DNA of 64,000 bases, taken from the NCBI RefSeq assembly GCF_009789535.1, contig NZ_WSUT01000005.1, forward strand, positions 3,176,001 through 3,240,000. The letters are read 5' to 3'. How positions within the stretch are numbered: the first letter of the stretch is position 1; every line of letters begins with the position of its first letter. Positions 8,949 through 17,913 of this stretch are shown piece after piece. Source of the stretch: Sphingomonas carotinifaciens. GTDB lineage: Bacteria; Pseudomonadota; Alphaproteobacteria; Sphingomonadales; Sphingomonadaceae. A model generated the notes under the pieces. That model was not told the DNA's origin. It was given only the letters and a program-made list of their open reading frames with translations, and did no database searches. The position numbers and the translations under genes are program-made.

Positions 8949-11329
8949 TGCGGCACCTCCTGCTGACGGCCGGATTGATCGGGGCGGCGCCGGCAATGGC
9001 CGGCGAGCCCCGGATCGCGCTGCCCGCCGGCCCACTGGGCCAGGCGGTCGCCGTTCTGGGTCGACAGCACGGCGTCAGCATCGCAGTCGACCCCGCCTTG
9101 TGGAGCCGCCCCGTCCCTTCGATCGCCGGTCGCCTGTCCACCCGCGCCGCGCTGGACCGGCTGGCGCAGGCGAGCGGCGCGCAGGTTCAGCGGGCGGGTG
9201 CGACGATCTGGCGCCTGTCCCCCCGCCCCCGACCGGCACCCCCGCCGCCGCGCCCCTTTGTGCCGCTGCCGACCGAGGAGCCCCCCGGCGAGATCGTCGT
9301 CGTCGCCAGCAAGCGCGCGGTGCCGGCGCGCTGGTTTCCCGGCACCGCGCTGCGCATCGATGGCGGCGATCTGGCGTTCGGCGGCGGCGCGGGCGGCACC
9401 GAACGCATCGTCTCGCGCACCGCCAGCGTCGGCTCCACCCATCTCGGACAGGGCCGCAACAAGCTGTTCATCCGCGGCATCGCCGATTCCAGCTTCACCG
9501 GCCCCGCCCAGGCGATCGTCGGCCAATATTGGGGCGACCTGCGCCTCGGTTATAACGGCGCCGACCCCAGCCTGCAGCTTTACGACGTCCGTGCGGTGGA
9601 GGTGCTGGAGGGACCACAGGGCACGCTTTACGGATCGGGTGCGCTTGGTGGCATCATCCGCATGGTCCCCGCCGCCCCCGACGCCACCCGCCCCGGCGCC
9701 AGCCTGACCGCCGGCCTGTCCTCGACCAGCGACGGCGAGCCCGGCGGCGATATCGCCGCGATGCTCAACCTGCCCGTCACCGATAGCGTCGCGACCCGCA
9801 TCGTCGGCTACGCCAGACGTGAGGGGGGCTATATCGACAAACCCCTGCTCGGCCGCGACAACGCCAACCGCGTCGCCATGGCCGGCGGACGCGCGGCGAT
9901 CGGCTGGCAGGTCGCACCCGACTGGTATGTCGAGGCATCGGGCGCCGGCCAGTCGATCGACGGCCGCGACAGCCAATATGCCGACGAGGCGGCACCGCCG
10001 CTGGTCAACAACCGGGCCCTGCGTGAAGGCTATCGCACCGGCTTCGGCCTGGGCCAGCTGGCGATCACCGGGCGGATCGGCGGCGTGTCGCTGCGCTCCG
10101 CCACCGGCATCGTCCGCCAGTCGCTGACCGAGCGCTTCGATGCCACCCTGCCCGGCGGCGACCCGCAATTGCTGGTGCAGCGCCAGACGACGCGGATGCT
10201 GACCTCGGAAACACGCGTCTGGCAGGCGGGTCGCGATGGCAGCGGCTGGGTCGCGGGGTTGAGCCTGATCGACCATCGCCGCGACCTCGACCGCCGCTTC
10301 GTACCCCCGATCGGCCTCACCCCCACCATCCGCAGCGGCGAGTCGGTCACCGAGGCGACGCTGTACGGCGAGGGCGCGGTGGCGCTGACCCCTCGCCTGC
10401 TCGCCACCGCCGGCGGGCGATTGACGCAGGTCGAGCTGCGCGGCCGTGCCGACGAAGCGGCACCGCTCGCCCTGCGCGCCGCCCCGGAACTGACCGATAC
10501 CCGCACCATGCGCGTCGCCCTGCCCTCGGCGGCACTCACCTGGCGCCTGCCCGCAGCGACGCTCTATGCCCGCTATCAGCAGGGGTTCCGCCCCGGCGGC
10601 CTGGCGATCGAGGGCGAGACGGTGCGCCATTTCCTCAGCGACCGGCTTTATGCGCTGGAGGCCGGCGCCCGGCTGGGCGACGAAGCGGGCCGCTGGTCCG
10701 CGCAATTCGCCCTGTCGCGCAGCCGCTGGCACGGCATACAGGCCAATTACCTCGATCCCTGGGGCCTGCCCTCCACCGCCAATCTCGGCGACGGCACCAT
10801 CTGGTCGGCGACGCTCGGGCTGCGCTGGCGCCCGGCACCGGGCTGGCAGATCGACGCCGCCGGCGCGGTCAACAGCAGCCGGGTCACCGCCTTCGGCACG
10901 GGCGCGGCGCTGTTCGCCAGCGCGCGTTCCCCCTGGGTTGCCGAGGCGCTGTCGCAGGCCGCGGTCTCCGCGCTGCGGCTGGGCGGCGACATCCCCAATG
11001 TCGCGGACGGCACCGCGCGCCTCGGCGTCGGCTACCGCGCCGCGCTGAACGACCATTGGGACATCGCGGTCGATGGCTGGGCGCGCTATGTCGGCCGCTC
11101 GCGTCTCGGCATCGGCCCCTATCTGGGCGAGTGGCAGGGCGATTATGTCGACAGCGCCGCCACCGTGCGCCTGAACAGAGGCCCCTTCGGCATCTCGCTT
11201 TCGATCGACAACCTGACCGACACGCGCGGCAACCGCTTCGCGCTCGGCACCCCGTTCCGCGTCGGCATGGGACAGGTGACGCCGCTCCGGCCGCGCACCC
11301 TGCGCCTCGGGCTCGACGCGCGCTTCTGA
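8948..11329 (+). CDS. TonB-dependent receptor with N-terminal signalling (STN) domain, FecA-like
   Basis: A 793-residue outer-membrane transducer. Residues 1-18 are a signal peptide. Residues ~20-80 form the secretin/TonB short N-terminal domain (LPAGPLGQAVAVLGRQHGVS). A proline-rich linker leads to a TonB-box-like GEIVVVAS. The plug includes NKLFIRGIADSSFTGPAQ and VEVLEGPQGTLYGSGALGGI, and the barrel ends LRLGLDARF. The STN domain marks it as a signalling receptor for the FecR protein encoded immediately upstream. It lacks obvious siderophore-specific cues. The ligand is unknown; receptors with the short plug segment GPQGTLYGSGALGG are common among sphingomonad substrate receptors. Confidence 0.92.
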   Translation: MRHLLLTAGLIGAAPAMAGEPRIALPAGPLGQAVAVLGRQHGVSIAVDPALWSRPVPSIAGRLSTRAALDRLAQASGAQVQRAGATIWRLSPRPRPAPPPPRPFVPLPTEEPPGEIVVVASKRAVPARWFPGTALRIDGGDLAFGGGAGGTERIVSRTASVGSTHLGQGRNKLFIRGIADSSFTGPAQAIVGQYWGDLRLGYNGADPSLQLYDVRAVEVLEGPQGTLYGSGALGGIIRMVPAAPDATRPGASLTAGLSSTSDGEPGGDIAAMLNLPVTDSVATRIVGYARREGGYIDKPLLGRDNANRVAMAGGRAAIGWQVAPDWYVEASGAGQSIDGRDSQYADEAAPPLVNNRALREGYRTGFGLGQLAITGRIGGVSLRSATGIVRQSLTERFDATLPGGDPQLLVQRQTTRMLTSETRVWQAGRDGSGWVAGLSLIDHRRDLDRRFVPPIGLTPTIRSGESVTEATLYGEGAVALTPRLLATAGGRLTQVELRGRADEAAPLALRAAPELTDTRTMRVALPSAALTWRLPAATLYARYQQGFRPGGLAIEGETVRHFLSDRLYALEAGARLGDEAGRWSAQFALSRSRWHGIQANYLDPWGLPSTANLGDGTIWSATLGLRWRPAPGWQIDAAGAVNSSRVTAFGTGAALFASARSPWVAEALSQAAVSALRLGGDIPNVADGTARLGVGYRAALNDHWDIAVDGWARYVGRSRLGIGPYLGEWQGDYVDSAATVRLNRGPFGISLSIDNLTDTRGNRFALGTPFRVGMGQVTPLRPRTLRLGLDARF

Positions 11330-11399
11330 CCACCCGATCAAGGCTGCACGCTTTCGGCTCCGTCTGGTTCCACAAAGGGACAGAAAAAGGGTCTTCTCC

Positions 11400-14300
11400 A
11401 TGCGTACCTGCCTCATGGCGTCCACCGCCATGCTCGCCGTATCTGCCGTGCCCGCCACCGCGCAGACCAGCATCGCCACCAAGCAGACCGCACCGTTGCG
11501 CACCGCCAACGTCAAGGGCGGCGCGGCGGATGCCATCACCATCACCGACAAGGGATCGGTGGAGATCGCCACCGGCACCGCGGTCACGCAGGACAGCCGC
11601 AACGCCGTCGTCAACCAGGGCACGATTGCCATCCGCGACGCCGATGGCGCGACCGGCATCGCCGCGACCGCCGGGGGTGGCGGCATCACCAACAGCGGCA
11701 AGATCACGCTGGACGAGACGTACAAGCCCGCCGACGACGACAAGGACGGCGATCTCGACGGCCCCTTCGCCAAGGGCAGCGACCGCGTCGCCATCCGCGT
11801 CACCGGCGCCTATGCCGGCGACATCACCCATGCGCAGGCCGGCGTCATCACGGTCCAGGGCAATGATTCCGCCGGCATCCGGCTCGACAGCCCGCTGACC
11901 GGCAACCTCGTGCACAACGGCACCACCACCGTGACCGGCGACCGCGCGGTCGGCGTGCGCACCGGTGCGGTCACCGGCAATGTCCGGCTCGCCGGCGCGA
12001 TCGGCGCCACCGGCCTGAACGCTAGCGCCGCGCGGATCGAAGGACCGGTCAGCGGCCGGCTGGAGGTTCAGGGCACGCTGACCGCGACCGGCTATCGCTC
12101 GACCACCCTGCCCGCCTCGGTCGACAAGCTCGATGCCGACGATCTGTTGCAGGGCGGCCCGGCGCTTCTGGTCGCGGACAATGTCGCAGGCGGCATCATC
12201 TTCGCCGTGCCCCCGCGCGACGCCAGCCCCAGTGACCGCGACGAGGACAAGGACGGCATCGACGACGCGCAGGAGGGCACCGCCCTCGTCACGTCCTTCG
12301 GCGCTGCCCCCGCCGTGCTGGTCGGCGCGGCGGACCGCACGGTCGCGGTCGGCGCGCTCGCCGGACGCAGCGACGGCTTCGGCATGGTGGTCGACGGCAC
12401 GATCCAGGCCGGCGGCGTCTACAAGGGCATCACCGCACAGGCTCTCGTCATCGGTGGACAGGGCGGCACCGTGACCATCGCCGGTGGCCTGGGTGTCGCA
12501 GGGCGCGTCGCGGCCGTCGCGAACGGGGCCAGCGCCACCGCGATCCGCATCGGTGCGGGGGCCAGCGTGCCGCAGGTCAACGTCACCGGCACCGTCGCGG
12601 CCAATGGCGGCGATACCGCGCAGTCGATCGCCACCGCGCTGCGCATCGACACCGGCGCCACCGTGCCGCTGATCCGCAATGGCGGCACGATCCAGGTGAC
12701 CGCGGGCGGCGCCGATGCGACCGCCATCGCCATCCAGGACGCATCCGGCACCGTCCGGACGATCGAGAATAGCGGCGTGATCGCCGCCACCGGGGGTCTC
12801 GCCACCGCCGGACGTTCGGTCGCGATCGATGTGTCGGCAGCCACCGGCGACGTCACCATCCGCCAGTCGGGCGTGGCCGGCGCCGCGATCAACGGCGATA
12901 TCCGCTTCGGCGGCGGCAACGATACGCTGGATATCCAGACCGGCACCGTCGCCGGCACGCTGCGCTTCGGCGCGGGCAACGACACCATGATATTGGCCGG
13001 CACCAGCCGCTTCGCCGGCACCGCCGATTTCGGCGGCGGCGTGGACGTGCTGCGCATCGGCGACACCGCCGGCTTCCGCGGCGCCCTCGCCAACGCCGCC
13101 GGGCTGGCGGTCAATCTGGGCGGCGGCACGCTTGCACTCACCGCACCGGCGCGCATCGCCTCGCTTTCCATGGGCGCCAAGGCGACGCTGGGCGTGACGC
13201 TGGACGGCAGCACGCGCACCACGCCCGCGCTCGACGTGATCGGCGGCGCGACCATCGAAAAGGGTGCGACGCTGGCGGTCGGCATTACCAGCCTGACCGG
13301 GGTGGAGGGTCGCCACGTCGCACTTCGCGCCGGTACCCTCGCCGGGGTGGAGGGGCTGACCCTGTCCACCACCTCCATCCCCTTCCTGTTCAAGGGGACG
13401 CTGGCCGCCACTGCGAATCAGGTAAGCGTCGATATCGCGCGCAAGACGACCACCGAACTCGGCCTGCGTCGCCAGACCGCGCAGCTGTACGACGCCGCCT
13501 ATGCCGCACTCGCCACCGATGCCGAATTGGGCAATGTCGTGCTGGGGATTGCGGACGGCGCCGTGTTCCGCCGCACCGTCGACCAGATGCTGCCCGATCA
13601 GGCCGATGGCACGTTCGAGATGGTGACGATGGGATCGCGCGCCATCGCCCGCGTCATCGCCGACCCCACCGGCCTGCTGCGCCAGGAGGGCGACTGGGGC
13701 TATTGGATCGCGCCCGCTGCGTGGCAGTTGAAGACGGGCAGCGTCGCCAGCGGCGGCTATGACGTGTCGGGCTGGGGCGCGGCCGGCGGCGTCGAGCGCG
13801 CGACCGGCATCGGCCATTTCGGCGTCGCCCTCGCCTATCTCGACGGGCGCCAGACAATGAAGGCCAACGCCAACCGCGTGAACAGCGGCCAGTACGAGGC
13901 GGCCGGATATTGGCGCGGCAACTGGGGCAGTTTTGCCGCCAATGCCCGCATCTCCGCCGCACGCGTGAACTTCGATGGCGAGCGCCGCTTCCTCGGCACG
14001 GCCGGCGCCACCCAGGTCAACCGCCTGGCACGCAGCGACTGGAACGGCGACCTGTTCTCCGCCTCGGGCGCCATGTCCTATGAAATGGGCGGCGAACGCT
14101 TCTTCGTTCGTCCTGTCGCTGCGATCGATTACTACCGCCTGAGCGAAAAGGCGCATGCCGATCAGGGCGGTGGCAAGGGCTTCGCGCTGCGCATCGACAC
14201 GCGCACCAGTGACGAGCTGGCCGGCACCGCCAGCCTGGCGGCGGGCATCGATTTCCTTGGCAATTCGCGCAACTGGATGGGTCAGGTCGTCAACCAGAGC

Positions 14301-14549
14301 TGGTTCCGCGTCGAGGTCGAAGGCGGCCGGCGCGAGATCCTTGCCGGTGAACTCGGCGCCACCACCGGTCAGTTCGAGGGTGGGCAGCGCTTCACGCTGG
14401 ACCCGACGCAGCGCACCAGCGGCTGGATCGGCCGGGTCCGTGCGATCGGCGGCTCCTACGGCTTCCGCCTGGCGGGCGAATTCAATGCCGAGGAGCGGCA
14501 GGACGATCTGGCGCTGTCGGTTCGCGGTAGCCTGCTCGTCCGCTTCTGA
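11400..14549 (+). CDS. Autotransporter (type Va) with beta-helical passenger
   Basis: A 1049-residue surface protein. Residues 1-22 are a signal peptide (SAVPATAQ). Residues ~23-700 are repetitive, rich in Gly, Ala, Thr and Val, with many NxGTI and GxITxxG turns of a right-handed beta-helix (NQGTIAI, NSGKITL, NSGVIAA). Residues ~760-1049 are the autotransporter barrel, ending LSVRGSLLVRF with the terminal Phe recognised by the Bam complex. Two acidic inserts (~112-121 and ~278-293) carry DxDxDG calcium-loop-like motifs. No catalytic motif was seen, so an adhesin or surface-layer role is guesswork. It starts 70 bases after the receptor gene and may share its control. Confidence 0.9.
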   Translation: MRTCLMASTAMLAVSAVPATAQTSIATKQTAPLRTANVKGGAADAITITDKGSVEIATGTAVTQDSRNAVVNQGTIAIRDADGATGIAATAGGGGITNSGKITLDETYKPADDDKDGDLDGPFAKGSDRVAIRVTGAYAGDITHAQAGVITVQGNDSAGIRLDSPLTGNLVHNGTTTVTGDRAVGVRTGAVTGNVRLAGAIGATGLNASAARIEGPVSGRLEVQGTLTATGYRSTTLPASVDKLDADDLLQGGPALLVADNVAGGIIFAVPPRDASPSDRDEDKDGIDDAQEGTALVTSFGAAPAVLVGAADRTVAVGALAGRSDGFGMVVDGTIQAGGVYKGITAQALVIGGQGGTVTIAGGLGVAGRVAAVANGASATAIRIGAGASVPQVNVTGTVAANGGDTAQSIATALRIDTGATVPLIRNGGTIQVTAGGADATAIAIQDASGTVRTIENSGVIAATGGLATAGRSVAIDVSAATGDVTIRQSGVAGAAINGDIRFGGGNDTLDIQTGTVAGTLRFGAGNDTMILAGTSRFAGTADFGGGVDVLRIGDTAGFRGALANAAGLAVNLGGGTLALTAPARIASLSMGAKATLGVTLDGSTRTTPALDVIGGATIEKGATLAVGITSLTGVEGRHVALRAGTLAGVEGLTLSTTSIPFLFKGTLAATANQVSVDIARKTTTELGLRRQTAQLYDAAYAALATDAELGNVVLGIADGAVFRRTVDQMLPDQADGTFEMVTMGSRAIARVIADPTGLLRQEGDWGYWIAPAAWQLKTGSVASGGYDVSGWGAAGGVERATGIGHFGVALAYLDGRQTMKANANRVNSGQYEAAGYWRGNWGSFAANARISAARVNFDGERRFLGTAGATQVNRLARSDWNGDLFSASGAMSYEMGGERFFVRPVAAIDYYRLSEKAHADQGGGKGFALRIDTRTSDELAGTASLAAGIDFLGNSRNWMGQVVNQSWFRVEVEGGRREILAGELGATTGQFEGGQRFTLDPTQRTSGWIGRVRAIGGSYGFRLAGEFNAEERQDDLALSVRGSLLVRF

Positions 14550-14595
14550 TGGCTCGCGGGATGCGCCGGCATCTTTCTTCAAAGGCGGTCGAGCA

Positions 14596-14631
14596 GCAGC
14601 GAAGCGCCGTCTGACAAGGCAGCTTCGCTGC
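14596..14631. repeat. Perfect 10-bp inverted repeat after the autotransporter
   Basis: GCAGCGAAGC (14596-14605) and GCTTCGCTGC (14622-14631) can form a strong hairpin with an inner GCC/GGC extension. No T-run follows on either strand, so it is a weak terminator candidate or an mRNA 3'-end stabiliser. Confidence 0.5.
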
Positions 14632-14709
14632 ACGGCGCGGTGCCCCCCATCGCCGCGCCGGCCGCATTCTCCAAGCACCGCGATCGACCCGAAACGGGTC
14701 TGTCACCCA

Positions 14710-14740
14710 TTGTTAAACCTCTGACCTGAATACCTATACT
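14710..14740 (+). promoter_or_regulatory. Possible promoter of the PAS-GGDEF-EAL gene
   Basis: TTGTTA (14710-14715) and TATACT (14735-14740) are 19 bases apart, in an unusually AT-rich patch about 45 bases before the coding region. The spacing is longer than ideal. Confidence 0.35.
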
Positions 14741-14784
14741 CTCGCCTGATCGTTGTCGCGCGGTCGACATCACCGGCAGATGAT

Positions 14785-17367
14785 TTGGGGGGCTTGGGGT
14801 TGGGACGGTTGGATCGCGGAGGTTTCGGCAAGGTCACCGGGCTGCCCCCTGCCGCGCTGGGTCCCGATCGGCGCAGCCCGCTGCTGCACGAACTGGGCGG
14901 TCCGTGGGACGCCTCGGCCGGGCCACCGCTGTCGGAGGTGCTCAGCCGTGCGCGCATCGGCATTCTGCACCGCGACGTCGATCTGCGCGTCCTGGCCGTC
15001 AATGGCTGTTTCTGCGACCTGATCGGGCGCTCCGCCGATGCGTTGGACGGCGTGTCGATGGAGGCCTTCACCCATCCCGACGATGTCGCGCGTAGCAGCG
15101 CGCTCTACCGCGCGCAACGCGAACGCGCCGAACCCTTCCGCATCGAAAAACGCTATCGCCGCCCCGATGGCAGCGTCGTGTGGTGCGCCGTCCATGTCTC
15201 CTTCCTGTGCGATGCGGACGGCCATGTCGCCTCCACCATCACCGTCGCGCAGGACATCACCGCGCAGCGCATCGCCGAACAGGAGTTGCGCGAAAGCGAG
15301 GCGCATTACCGCCACACCGTCGAACTCAATCCCCAGATCGGCTGGACCGCCGGCCCCGACGGCGCCATTCAGGCGGCCAGCCCCCGCTGGTGCGACGTCA
15401 CCGCCAGTGAGCCGGGCGACGCATTGGGCCATGGCTGGCTGGACGCGGTACACCCCGATGACGTCGGTCGCGCCGTTGCCGCCTGGCATGCCGCCATCGC
15501 CAGTGCACAGCCGGTCGATGTCGAATACCGGTTGCGCACCCCGGCGGGCTATCGCTGGTTCCGCTCACGCGCCGCCGCGCGGCTGGACGATCTGGGGCGC
15601 GTGGTGCGCTGGTACGGCACGCTGGAGGATATCGACGACCGCACCCTGGCGCAGGAGGCACTACGCGCCAGCGAGGAACGCTTCCGCCTCGCCGCCCAGG
15701 CGGCCGGGCTCGGCATCTGGGACTATGACGCGGTTCGCGACCGCCGCGAATGGTCGCCCGAGTTCAAGGCGATGCTCGGCCTATCCCCCGATGCCGCGCC
15801 CGAGGTGGCCACCGCACTCGCGCTCGTCGTGCCGGAGGATCGCCACCTGCTGTCCGCCCTGGTGGAGGCGGTTCGCGCCGGCGACAGCGCCTATCGCTTC
15901 GACGTGACGCTGCGCATCCGCCGCGCCGACACCGGCGAGGAACGCTGGATGCGCACCGATGGCTGGCGCATCCAGGCTCCATCCGGCACGCTGGCGCGTG
16001 TCCTCGTCACCGTGCGCGACGTGACCGAGGAGCGGACGGCGGAGGACCGCATCCGCTGGACCGCCAACCACGACGCGCTGACCGGCCTGCCCAACCGCGC
16101 GCATTTCACCATGCATCTCGACGCCGCGATCGAACGGGCCCGCGCCAGCGGTCGTCGCCTTGCACTCGCGCTGTTCGACGTCGATCACCTGAAGGAGACG
16201 AACGACACCATCGGCCATGATGCGGGCGACCGGCTGCTCTCCACCTTTGCCGCCCGCCTCGCCCGGGCGTTGGGCGACGATGCGGTCCTTGGCCGCCTGG
16301 GTGGCGACGAGTTCGCCGCCTTCATCCCCCTCGCCCCCGATCAGGACGTGGATACGGTGGGCGACACCGTGCGTGCCGCCCTGCGCGCGCTCCACGAACC
16401 CTTCGCCCATGACAACCACATCCTCGATTGCCAGGCGACCGCCGGCGCCTCGCTATACCCGCGCGACGGCGGCGACACCGCCGACCTGCTGAAGGCGGCG
16501 GACATCGCGCTCTATGCGGGCAAGGCGCGGCACCGCGGCACGCTGTCGCTGTTCCGGCCGGAGATGCGCGCGCATCTCCAACGCCGCGCCTCCATGCTCG
16601 GCATCGCCCGCGCCGCGGTGCGCGACGCGCGCATCCTGCCCTTCTACCAGCCCAAGGTGTCGCTGCACGACGGCCGGATCACCGGGTTCGAGGCGCTGCT
16701 CCGCTGGCATCACGGCCATCACGGCATCCAGGCGCCCGAGACGATCGCCGCCGCGTTCGAGGATTTCGACCTTGCCCCCGCGCTGGGCGAGCGGATGCTG
16801 GACGGCGTCATCGCCGACATCCGCCAATGGCTCGCCGCCGGCCTCGATCCCGGTCGCATCGCGGTGAACCTGTCGCCCGCCGAGTTCCGTCACGACAATC
16901 TGGTGCAGCGGATCATGGACCGGCTCCACCATGCCGGCATCCCGCCCGAGCGGCTGGAGCTGGAGGTGACGGAGACCGTGTTCCTCGGCCGCGGCGCGGA
17001 AGCGGTGGGCACGATGCTGGAGGCGTTCCATGCCGGCGGCATACGCATCGCGCTGGACGATTTCGGCACCGGCTACGCCTCGCTCACCCATCTCAAGGAC
17101 TTTCCCGTCGACGTCATCAAGATCGACCGCAGCTTCGTCGGCAATCTCTGTGCCGGCTCCGGCGACGCCGCCATTGTCGATGCGATCGTCGGGCTCGGCC
17201 GCCGCCTCGGCATGGAAGTTGTCGCCGAGGGGGTGGAGACGCAGGCCCAGGCCGACTATCTGCGCGCCCAGCACTGCCCCTCGGCGCAAGGATTCCTGTT
17301 CGGCATGCCGATGACCGCCGCCGCGGTCGCCGACCGGCTCACCCCCGCCGCACCACCTCGCGAATGA
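14785..17367 (+). CDS. PAS-PAS-PAS-GGDEF-EAL c-di-GMP signalling protein
   Basis: About 860 residues, apparently soluble. Three PAS/PAC modules (~45-160, ~170-285, ~295-415; FTHPDDVAR, VHPDDVGR and VVPEDRHLL segments) are followed by a GGDEF domain with an intact signature (506-510) and an EAL domain (EALLRW from 636, DDFGTGYASL, VIKIDRSFV, EGVET) that keeps the phosphodiesterase residues. The four residues at the usual inhibitory RxxD site are GDDA, so product feedback at that site is unlikely. Start uncertain: only TTG codons occur near the 5' end (14785, 14794, 14800, 14809). The 3' end overlaps the opposing Lrp gene by 29 bases. Confidence 0.88.
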   Translation: MGGLGLGRLDRGGFGKVTGLPPAALGPDRRSPLLHELGGPWDASAGPPLSEVLSRARIGILHRDVDLRVLAVNGCFCDLIGRSADALDGVSMEAFTHPDDVARSSALYRAQRERAEPFRIEKRYRRPDGSVVWCAVHVSFLCDADGHVASTITVAQDITAQRIAEQELRESEAHYRHTVELNPQIGWTAGPDGAIQAASPRWCDVTASEPGDALGHGWLDAVHPDDVGRAVAAWHAAIASAQPVDVEYRLRTPAGYRWFRSRAAARLDDLGRVVRWYGTLEDIDDRTLAQEALRASEERFRLAAQAAGLGIWDYDAVRDRREWSPEFKAMLGLSPDAAPEVATALALVVPEDRHLLSALVEAVRAGDSAYRFDVTLRIRRADTGEERWMRTDGWRIQAPSGTLARVLVTVRDVTEERTAEDRIRWTANHDALTGLPNRAHFTMHLDAAIERARASGRRLALALFDVDHLKETNDTIGHDAGDRLLSTFAARLARALGDDAVLGRLGGDEFAAFIPLAPDQDVDTVGDTVRAALRALHEPFAHDNHILDCQATAGASLYPRDGGDTADLLKAADIALYAGKARHRGTLSLFRPEMRAHLQRRASMLGIARAAVRDARILPFYQPKVSLHDGRITGFEALLRWHHGHHGIQAPETIAAAFEDFDLAPALGERMLDGVIADIRQWLAAGLDPGRIAVNLSPAEFRHDNLVQRIMDRLHHAGIPPERLELEVTETVFLGRGAEAVGTMLEAFHAGGIRIALDDFGTGYASLTHLKDFPVDVIKIDRSFVGNLCAGSGDAAIVDAIVGLGRRLGMEVVAEGVETQAQADYLRAQHCPSAQGFLFGMPMTAAAVADRLTPAAPPRE

Positions 17368-17782
17368 CGAAATGCGACGCCAGCCGCGTGACGCCGGGCA
17401 ATTGCGCCAGCGTTTCGCGGTGGATGCGCTCGAAACTGTCGTCGCGCCGCACCTCGACGTGCAGCATATAGTCCGCCTCCCCGCTCATCAGGAAGCATTG
17501 CACGATCTCCGGCCGGTCGGCGATCTCCCGCTCGAACGCCGCCATCGTATCCTGCCGCTGGTCGCGCAGCGTCACGTTGACCAGCACGATCGTCGGACTG
17601 CCCCGCGCCGCATGGCTCAGCACCGCCCGGTACCCCGCGATCACCCCCGCCTCGCGCAAGGCCGCCACCCGCCGATGCGCCGCACTGGGCGACAGTCCCA
17701 CCCGCTCCCCGATCTGCGCACTGGTCAGATCGGCATTCTGCGTCAACAGTGCCAGAATCTTTCGCTCGATCGCATCGCTCAT
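17339..17782 (-). CDS. Lrp/AsnC-family regulator, probable regulator of ald
   Basis: A 147-residue DNA-binding protein. The winged helix-turn-helix occupies residues ~3-60 (ILALLTQNADLTSAQIGERV, then SPSAAHRRV). The C-terminal half is the amino-acid-sensing RAM domain (VNVTLRDQRQ, CFLMSGEADYMLHV). It is divergent from alanine dehydrogenase with 131 bases between the starts, the usual arrangement of AldR-type regulators that activate ald in response to alanine. Its 3' end overlaps the convergent GGDEF-EAL gene by 29 bases. Confidence 0.9.
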   Translation of the reverse strand: MSDAIERKILALLTQNADLTSAQIGERVGLSPSAAHRRVAALREAGVIAGYRAVLSHAARGSPTIVLVNVTLRDQRQDTMAAFEREIADRPEIVQCFLMSGEADYMLHVEVRRDDSFERIHRETLAQLPGVTRLASHFVIREVVRRG

Positions 17783-17790
17783 AACGATCC

Positions 17791-17812
17791 TGCGTTACCC
17801 GTCTTGAACGCA
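17791..17812. promoter_or_regulatory. Inverted repeat in the lrp-ald divergent region, candidate operator
   Basis: TGCGTT (17791-17796) and AACGCA (17807-17812) form a perfect 6-bp inverted repeat 9 bases upstream of the regulator ATG. Position and size fit an Lrp-family site that could autoregulate and act on ald. Inference from location and symmetry only. Confidence 0.4.
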
Positions 17813-17913
17813 CATATCATGCAGCGAACATAGCAAGGCGGGAGGAGTTTGCGAGCCTCTCCGATCCTGTTGCCGGTACAGCAATGCGCAACACGTTACA
17901 GGAGAGACAAGTC

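Noticed and set aside
8738..14678. Very long minus-strand frames (over 1000 codons) opposite the receptor and autotransporter
   Set aside because: No motifs, biased amino-acid content, and the plus-strand proteins are complete with signals and barrels.
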